Origin: Bacteroidales bacterium
Lineage (GTDB): Bacteria; Bacteroidota; Bacteroidia; Bacteroidales; Muribaculaceae
Direction: 5' to 3'
Assembly: GCA_900752535.1 (NCBI GenBank)
Contig: CAADVV010000023.1
Span: 1-6,529 of the forward strand
Length of the DNA stretch: 6,529 nt
The notes beneath the pieces were generated by a model. That model ran no database searches. It was not told the DNA's origin and saw only the letters and a list, made by a program, of their open reading frames with translations. The position numbers and the translations under genes were made by a program. Positions 6,067 to 6,529 of this stretch are shown piece by piece (within the stretch, counting starts at the first letter, position 1; every line of letters starts with the position of its first letter).

Positions 6067-6529
6067 ATGAATAAAATGAGCATCATAATCCCCGTCAGGA
6101 ACCGGGAGCAACTGTTAGGCCACACACTTGAATCGGTGTCGCGGCAGCAGTGGCGTCCGCTCGAGGTCATTGTGGTCGATAATGGGTCGACAGACAGTTC
6201 ACGGACCGTTGCGGAGCAATGGGCTGAGAAGCTTGGCGCGTCCGCTATCGAGGCCCGGGTGATCTCGGAAGACAACCCGGGGGCCGCGGGGGCCCGCTCC
6301 CGCGGTGCAGAAGAATCCACGGGCGACGTACTGTCTTTTTTTGACAGCGACGACACGATGCGCCCTCAGTTCTCCACAGAGATTATGAAGAGATTCAGCG
6401 CCGACAACCGCACGGAGCTCGTATTCTGGCAAAGGGCATATCACAGCAGCCATGGCAGCGTGAGCCTAATGAAATGGCAGGGGGAAACGGCAGGTGCAGG
6501 GGACAAAAGCACCACAAAAGCAAGACAAA
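6067..6529 (+). CDS. Family 2 (GT-A fold) glycosyltransferase, N-terminal part (3' end outside window)
   Basis: The 154 visible residues start a family 2 glycosyltransferase, which transfers a sugar from a nucleotide-sugar donor, usually in cell-surface polysaccharide or glycolipid synthesis. Visible motifs are the first strand MSIIIPVRNRE (4-14), EVIVVDNGSTDSS (33-45) with the donor-binding aspartate, NPGAAGARSRG (70-80), and LSFFDSDD (89-96). The last holds the DxD-type metal and nucleotide site (Asp93, Asp95, Asp96). The frame is open to the window edge with no stop. Two starts are possible, ATG at 6067 and ATG at 6076; the second would begin exactly at the conserved strand. The gene has its own promoter and a terminator separates it from frdB, so it is not part of that operon. 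Acceptor and sugar cannot be predicted. Confidence 0.88.
   Translation, partial: MNKMSIIIPVRNREQLLGHTLESVSRQQWRPLEVIVVDNGSTDSSRTVAEQWAEKLGASAIEARVISEDNPGAAGARSRGAEESTGDVLSFFDSDDTMRPQFSTEIMKRFSADNRTELVFWQRAYHSSHGSVSLMKWQGETAGAGDKSTTKARQ

Noticed and set aside
6051..6356. Antisense open frame opposite the glycosyltransferase gene
   Set aside because: The + strand frame carries ordered glycosyltransferase motifs and a promoter; the antisense frame has no recognisable feature.

Overview
The window reads as Bacteroidota, most likely a gut member of the order Bacteroidales; Muribaculaceae is a guess from the moderately high GC and gene style. Four things point there. Two upstream regions carry the Bacteroidota -7 promoter box TAnnTTTG. 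Starts lack a well-spaced Shine-Dalgarno sequence and often follow A-rich leaders. The fumarate reductase genes run in the order C-A-B with Bacteroidota-type protein sequences. A small ECF sigma factor operon carries DUF4252 proteins. All genes I accept lie on the + strand.

Region 1 (1-1892) is the 3' part of a tightly packed four-gene operon. It holds the C-terminal end (region 4) of an ECF sigma-70 factor, a single-pass membrane protein in the usual anti-sigma position, and two tandem, diverged DUF4252-type proteins. The first of these has an ordinary signal peptide and the second a lipoprotein signal. The gaps are 5, 11 and 4 bases. The likely theme is sigma factor control coupled to the cell envelope, but the signal and regulon cannot be seen here.

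Region 2 (1893-2082) is a 190-base intergenic stretch. It holds a strong GC-rich hairpin without an adjacent U-tract, a smaller hairpin followed by a T-run, and a Bacteroidota promoter box (TAACTTTG at 2012-2019).

Region 3 (2083-5913) is a complete fumarate reductase / succinate dehydrogenase operon: frdC (di-heme cytochrome b membrane anchor), frdA (FAD flavoprotein) and frdB (three iron-sulfur clusters). Together they should move electrons between the menaquinone pool and fumarate/succinate. In gut Bacteroidales this is the terminal step of anaerobic fumarate respiration and the source of succinate. Points worth a look are a Cys-containing, probably periplasmic tail on FrdC, the absence from FrdC of the acidic residues used by the Wolinella enzyme, and an N-terminal extension on FrdA.

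Region 4 (5914-6529) has a good intrinsic terminator for the frd operon. A second Bacteroidota promoter follows and lies almost on top of the start of a family 2 glycosyltransferase gene, which runs off the end of the window. I found no RNA genes, CRISPR arrays, insertion sequences or phage genes. I do not see convincing evidence of a wholly new system; the sigma/DUF4252 operon is the least understood part.
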